A stretch of 64,000 bases of DNA, taken from Xiphophorus maculatus (taxonomy: Eukaryota; Chordata; Actinopteri; Cyprinodontiformes; Poeciliidae). Location: positions 25,601,139 to 25,665,138 of the forward strand of contig NC_036451.1 of assembly GCF_002775205.1 (NCBI RefSeq). The letters run 5' to 3'. Each line of letters starts with the position of its first letter. Within the stretch, counting starts at the first letter, position 1. Of this stretch, positions 59,041 through 64,000 are shown piece after piece. A program made the translations under genes and the position numbers. The notes below the pieces were generated by a model. It was not told the DNA's origin, did no database searches, and saw only the letters and a program-made list of their open reading frames with translations.

Positions 59041-59869
59041 TGGGCTGAGACTCGCAATTCTAATTGTGGCGTTTGCTAATTGCTGCTGTCCCTGCAACAT
59101 ATCCTGTCCCCCATTTACAAAATTTAAAAATCTTCTTAAGGCCCTGCAGACTGCTGGGTTACATGGCAACTTCTGAATGGAGATGTATTGTGGGGGGAAA
59201 AGCTCAGGGTTTCCCTCAGAAAACCTGCTAAGCCTGGTGGTAGTAGCAGTCCACCAGCTGCCCAATGTGCTTTGTGTTCGTTTTTTTTTTTAAATTCAGA
59301 AGTGCATGAACAGTCATCATAATTTGGAGATATTATCATGCGGCCAACGGGCAGGTGCAGCGACGGCGCAACTGGTGCGCATCCCCTCACTCCCAGTTCA
59401 ATGTGTCAGCTATAAACCTAGCTTCATTCGTCTTTACTGTCGCTGTTACCCATTTAATAAACAAACATCGCTTAGTCTGGTGGGAGGCAACTAAAGCCTG
59501 GTGGCCCGCCAGGCTTATATTACACTGGAGAAAACCCAGAATTTGGCAAATGTAAAAGTTCCAAAAACATGTTTAGGGGGACTATTGTGTTACAGCTGGA
59601 AACTCCATCATTTTGTATCAACCAGCAGAGCAGCTGATGGCAAGGCTCACCATTTAACAGTCTCAGGCTGCTTACATGAAACTATCCAACCCATTATTCT
59701 CTTTACCTGCACGTCAATAGCCAAAGAAGTGTCAAAGTTGGGTTGTGGCACCATTTCTCTTCCCCTGTACAGGCCAGTACAGTAAAGTGTGTGCTGTAAG
59801 TCGGGGGGAAACAACACTGCACATGTAAATGCACTCATTGTGTGCTGGAATGCATTCTTTTCCTGGCTC

Positions 59870-60125
59870 CTTCGCTCAGCGTTCTCTAGGCACCGAGCGT
59901 CGAACGCGCCTTCCAGTCTGCAGAGACTTCAAACGCGACCCGAAGCGACTCGACGTCGCACGAGTCGCGTACATCAGCGACTTGCGCCCACCGCCCGCGA
60001 CCTCCCACCGTCCCAAAGCGTGCGCGCGGCCCGGAGAACAATGAGACGCTCCCCTCACCATAAAGGACATTGTTGGAGGCAGAAGTAGGACAGACGCACG
60101 CGAGGCACGTCGGGCACGTTCTCTG
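59870..60125. promoter_or_regulatory. CpG-dense island in the gene-poor interval
   Basis: Roughly 250 bp with several dozen CG dinucleotides, unlike its surroundings. It includes an interrupted palindrome (59945-59952 with 59961-59968) and two opposed SOX-type words (AACAATG and CATTGTT). No exon with a start and splice donor could be attached on either strand. Confidence 0.4.
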
Positions 60126-60959
60126 AGGCCCCACCATGGAATGTGCGACAAAGAGTGCATGCAGACCGCAACGATTCTGGGGGGAGGGGGGGGGGGAAAT
60201 AAGTAAATTGACTTATCTGGTGACAGAAGTTTTAACAACTTGTTTCAGCGCGAACCGTTTGCCCCATGCAACGCTTTTACAGCGACCAGCTCCGGGGCTT
60301 AACTCCATCTTTTACGTTATAAAGGCATTTTGAGCATCTGTGAGTTTGACAACTCGTTTCCAGTTATCTCACAGAATCAAGGTTGCGCCTTCATGCTGAC
60401 TGTTTTCCTGGCAAGCTGACCCGTCTGTTTAGGAAAAGAAAGAAAGAAAAAAAAATCCCCTCCAACCTGCACCAACCTGGAGCGATTCAGCAGAGATAAG
60501 TCAACCATTTACACAAACAATCCATCTTCACTTTTTCCCACGACAAGTTATGATCTTTATGAAGATAAGGAAAGTTCCCTAAATACCTCAGACATCTCAA
60601 TTTATCAAGATGGATTGATAACGTGACCCGATATTTCCACCAACACCCTCCTTTATTGATTTTATGAGAGGGTTGGATGGGACACGCATTCCTGCTTTAT
60701 AACGGCAACACACCTAAATCCTGATACGAGCCGGGAAAAACAAAAACAAACAAAAGAAAAAAACCCTGCAAACATGACCTGGTTGCTTCATTGCTTTTGG
60801 CTGGATGAGAGTAGTTTACAGCTCCCTCTGCTGCTGGAATGTGGCCCTGCATATAAAACCCATATAAAACATTTTCGCCTCATATATCCCATCTTCCATG
60901 GCAGAAATAGATATTTTTGCCTCATGCAGTCAACCATTTAAATAAAACATTATGCAACG

Positions 60960-61215
60960 TGTTATGTTACTTTAAGAAATGGGTTTTCAAACTTCAGTTA
61001 AATCGAATCTGGTTCATCGATTTTATCTCGGCATTTTATGGTACTAACAAAGGAATTTATTCTCCTTTCCTAAACTTTTGTCTCTGGATGTTGAATTCTC
61101 TGGAAGAAACTGCAGTCAGTCTACATTGGGAAAAAAAAAAACTCTCCACCTACACCACACTGGAGTTCTTCTGGAGTTCCTCAAGGTTGTGTACTCAGTA
61201 CACTCCTGTTCACAC
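60960..61215 (+). mobile_element. LINE reverse-transcriptase remnant
   Basis: WFIDFISAFYGTN (about 61010-61050) matches the RT block containing the first catalytic Asp (FVDFSSAFNTI type). SGVPQGCVLSTLLFTL follows in another frame (about 61168-61215). Frameshifts and stops separate them, so the copy is dead. The motif style resembles Rex1/Babar-type LINEs. Confidence 0.65.
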
Positions 61216-61475
61216 TAACAAATACAAACAAGAAGGGTTGACTGATAAATTCATTTAATCATTTAATCAAATTTCATTGGTTTGATTTGAAGTAGCCTTT
61301 ATAGAGTATGACATAAACATTAGAACTCGGGGTTCAATGACCCCTTACTGTGAAGCAAAGTCTAATGTTTTTGCTAATTAGCCCACATGCTAGTTAGCAT
61401 GTAGTGCTCAAGTTCCACATTTAGCACCTCTGAACCAGAGGAATACCTGCATCGCCAGCCTTAGTGCTGTTTGTT

Positions 61476-61534
<59 letters not shown>
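61476..61534. repeat. (GT)n microsatellite
   Basis: A pure GT run of about 29 units, followed by a G-rich patch. Confidence 0.97.
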
Positions 61535-61537
<3 letters not shown>

Positions 61538-61734
61538 AGACGGGGTGGGGGGGGTGTTCACAGAACAAGCATGACCACATATCAAAGTGAAAAGTCAGAG
61601 GTCTGGCAAGCAGCCGACCACCACTTCTCTGTAATACAAAAATGCAAAACACATTTTTTTTTTTCCCTTTCTTTTGTTTGTTTTTTTCCCTCCTCAGTTT
61701 ATTTCCATTCTTCCAATGTGTCTCTGATTTAAAA

Positions 61735-62799
61735 CAAAGCTATAAAAATGCATCTGGATACGGCTCCGCTGGCCTCTCAGCCGTCCACATGGTCGACATT
61801 AACATTCCACCAGGTTTCTAATGATGAGGACGGAGCGGGCTGCAGGGGGAGGCTTTATGTCAGCGCTGGCATGGCGCGCACATTCCTGCGCTGGACGAGC
61901 TGCAGAGTGGGCGGCTGTGACGCCGGTTGGACCTGGGGACAGCAACTGTCCTCGAAACACAAGATAGACCTGGCAAAAAGATTGGCTTTTCCCAAAGATG
62001 ACACCGAACGCGTTCTCAAGAAATCTGATTGACGTACTGTAGAAATCTCGATCGTTTTACACGTGCACAGCGGGATTTTGATTTATGAAAACTTGAACTG
62101 ATGGTCTGAAATGAAGATCCTGACCAGAGGGATTTCTACAAAGAGGGCAAATCAGGAGAGTTCAAAGTCTCAGAAATGAGAAGCGAGTAAATCCCATCAT
62201 CTTAGCAACATCGCACATCAATACATCTACGCCAATATTAGCATTTGTCATACTAATATTGAACATTTGCAATACAATATATGATATCCCAGTGCAATGT
62301 TTTCACAGTAATATTACTGGTTGATTAAATGCCATTTGATGCCCATATTTACTCACCTCAGCATGCTCAGTGCTTAAAGTGGCTCCAAGTGCCAGCAGCA
62401 TGGCCTACTTTCTGATTCGTTTAGGTAACAATTATTCAACAACTCGAAGGCTCTCAGAGAGCAGTGAGAGTTCATCACAAGGTGGTCAGCTGATCCTTAA
62501 ATACGAATTCAAAGAAAAGAGACAGGACGAGAGGACGTCACGGCAACGTATCCTGCCAAGACCACGCCGTTCATCGCAAACAGACAAGCTGTCCAAAGTC
62601 AGAAGTGACGCACGCTTCCGTCATGTGACGCAAATGTCAGCAATCTTGTGATTTTCAATACGCCAAAATGTGTAGTAAATTAGGAAACGGTGCGTTCAAC
62701 ACTCGTGAAACCATGAGCAGGTGATGAGTAACGAATCAGCAGAGTCACAAACACCTGTTTGGTACCGTTTATCAGCTATGTTAAGGCAGAAGGGCGGAG
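61735..62799. other. Region downstream of cep63; no gene recognised
   Basis: Probably includes the cep63 3'UTR, but no AATAAA or ATTAAA was found on the minus strand close to the stop. 61790-61960 is GC-richer and carries two CATTCC words (61803-61808 and 61881-61886). Confidence 0.45.
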
Positions 62800-64000
62800 T
62801 CACGGCGCAGAGCCGGAGCGCGCTCCCGAGCCGCTCGCCAGGAACCTGGACACCGTCCTGAAGTTGTTCTCCTTCATGCCGCGGATGTGGCTGTCTAGTT
62901 TCAGTCGCAGCTCGTTGGACCACAGGCTCTCCTCCGCCAGGAAACGAGACACTGCGCTGCGTGTAGGGGACAGCGCCTCCTGGTGGAGAGGAGCACAAAC
63001 ACCTACAGTCATGGTTCAAGTACTTATAGAGCAGTTCAAGGTGAGTTTTCAAACTTTCGGAATCCCACTTTTGGAAACGAAAACAACACAAATGAGCCAA
63101 AGAAAGCAAGCTTCAATTCACTATTACATGAGATCACTTATTACAGTTAATAATGTCTCCTGAAAGTAGTCGACATTTTACAGAAGGGTCAAACTAAGCT
63201 AAAATTATAACAACTTTTTATTTTGCTTTTTTCCATGTGTTTCTTAACATAACATTACACACACAAAATAAAATAGAATAAAAAATAGGAGGTCTGGCGA
63301 ACAGATGTCACATTTAAATAACAAATTCCAATAAAACTAGTACAGAGTCACAAATTCTGGACATTTTACCTCAATAAATGTATTTATAATCCATATTTGA
63401 TCTGCTGCCAGTCATGAAGGGATGGAACGTTTTTGCTTTAACTGCCGTATTTCTTTGTGATGGTTTTTTGGGTCGCTAAACTTAACATACCAAAAAATCG
63501 TTTATAGACTCTGAGTCCACTGAATACAGAAGTCCAAATAAAAACTCACCCCACTTAAAAGCAATTTAAAATTAGATTTTGGTGAAAAATGGCCTTTTAA
63601 TCAGGTGTAGAAAAATATCTGGTTCCAACTGTAAATAACGTTTTCCAAATTTAAGCTTTAATTCAAAAGCTAGATTGCACTTTATTACAAAACTGGGCAG
63701 CTTGAATATCAAACACGTTCAAGGACTTTACACAGAAATCAAGAACTTTCCAAACCTTGAAAACATCGAATTGAAATTCAAGTGTTTTCAAGGATTTCAG
63801 GCAGACAGACGTACGAACCCTGTGGCCCCTGAGTGCAGCTCGGTCATGGAAGAAAACTCACCTCTGGACCTCTGGACCTGGAGGTCAGACAGTTTTCAGG
63901 GCCAGAGTTTTGGCCCTCAGCAGCAAGTCTGTGTGGAGTGAGGGCTGTGGCTGAGCTTCCTCTGCTCAGTCCAGGGCTGCTGGTGGAAGAGGAGGAAGAT
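62800..64000 (-). CDS. cep63: Centrosomal protein Cep63, 3' end only (last two exons)
   Basis: Partial gene running off the right edge. Cep63 is a coiled-coil centrosome protein needed for centriole duplication (family knowledge). The last exon, 62800-62979, has an acceptor CTCCACCAG and stop TGA at 62800-62802. It encodes 59 residues containing SRFLAEESLWSNELRLKLDS and HIRGMKENNFRTVSRF. This resembles the Cep63/Deup1 C-terminal motif (RFLEEEELRS...LDAHIEELK). The penultimate exon starts beyond 64000 and ends at 63862 with donor GTGAGT. It is Ser-rich (SSSSSTSSPGLSRGSS) and joins in phase 0. The neighbourhood with amotl2 matches human AMOTL2-CEP63 and favours cep63 over its paralogue deup1. 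The residue match is modest, so the call is likely but not certain. Confidence 0.72.

Noticed and set aside
58867..59265. 132-codon minus-strand frame with a coiled-coil look
   Set aside because: Half of it lies in the dispersed repeat also found at 40690 and 45226.
38760..62700. Search for tRNA, snRNA or CRISPR-like arrays
   Set aside because: No cloverleaf with A/B boxes, no snRNA-like sequence and no regularly spaced direct repeats were recognised by eye.
62759..63163. 134-codon plus-strand frame
   Set aside because: Antisense shadow of the cep63 last exon, whose splice sites and frame are better supported.

Overview
The window is nuclear DNA of a ray-finned (teleost) fish. Two vertebrate genes with standard GT-AG introns can be assembled exon by exon. 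The DNA between them is AT-rich and full of teleost-type DNA transposons (hAT and Tc1/mariner derivatives), inverted-repeat elements, long (TA)n arrays and scattered LINE fragments. No prokaryotic, plasmid or phage features are seen.

All recognised genes lie on the minus strand. (1) 4834-15195 is a complete sap130 gene (Sin3A-associated protein 130). Its 20 coding exons join without a frame break into 1048 codons, and a CCAAT/ETS promoter lies at about 15.9-16.0 kb. (2) 29566-37240 is a complete amotl2 gene (angiomotin-like 2). Its 10 coding exons encode 697 aa. A separate 5' non-coding exon lies near 38.4-38.5 kb, with a proximal promoter carrying two TEAD sites spaced 3 bp apart. (3) At the right edge, 62800-62979 and 63862-64000 look like the last two exons of cep63, which runs out of the window. 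AMOTL2 and CEP63 are also neighbours on human 3q22, which supports the call. The ANAPC13 gene found near them in human was not seen here.

Layout: 1-2.7 kb holds a 36-bp minisatellite, several inverted-repeat elements, telomere-like repeats and a Tc1 deletion derivative. sap130 occupies about 3.6-15.9 kb. 16.9-18.3 kb is an hAT element with a perfect 8-bp target duplication and a decayed transposase end. 18.3-27.7 kb is repeat-rich intergenic DNA. amotl2 occupies about 27.8-38.5 kb. 38.8-62.7 kb is a gene-poor interval of about 24 kb with dispersed repeats, a few stretches that look like regulatory DNA, and a CpG-dense island near 60 kb.

The genes do not form one pathway. Sap130 is a nuclear Sin3/HDAC corepressor subunit, Amotl2 is a junctional scaffold that restrains YAP, and Cep63 acts in centriole duplication. 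The most interesting non-coding signal is TEAD-type (GGAATG) motifs at the amotl2 promoter and clustered between 56.5 and 61.9 kb. It fits the known feedback of YAP/TEAD onto AMOTL2, but here it is only motif evidence read by eye. I found no new enzymatic or defence system.
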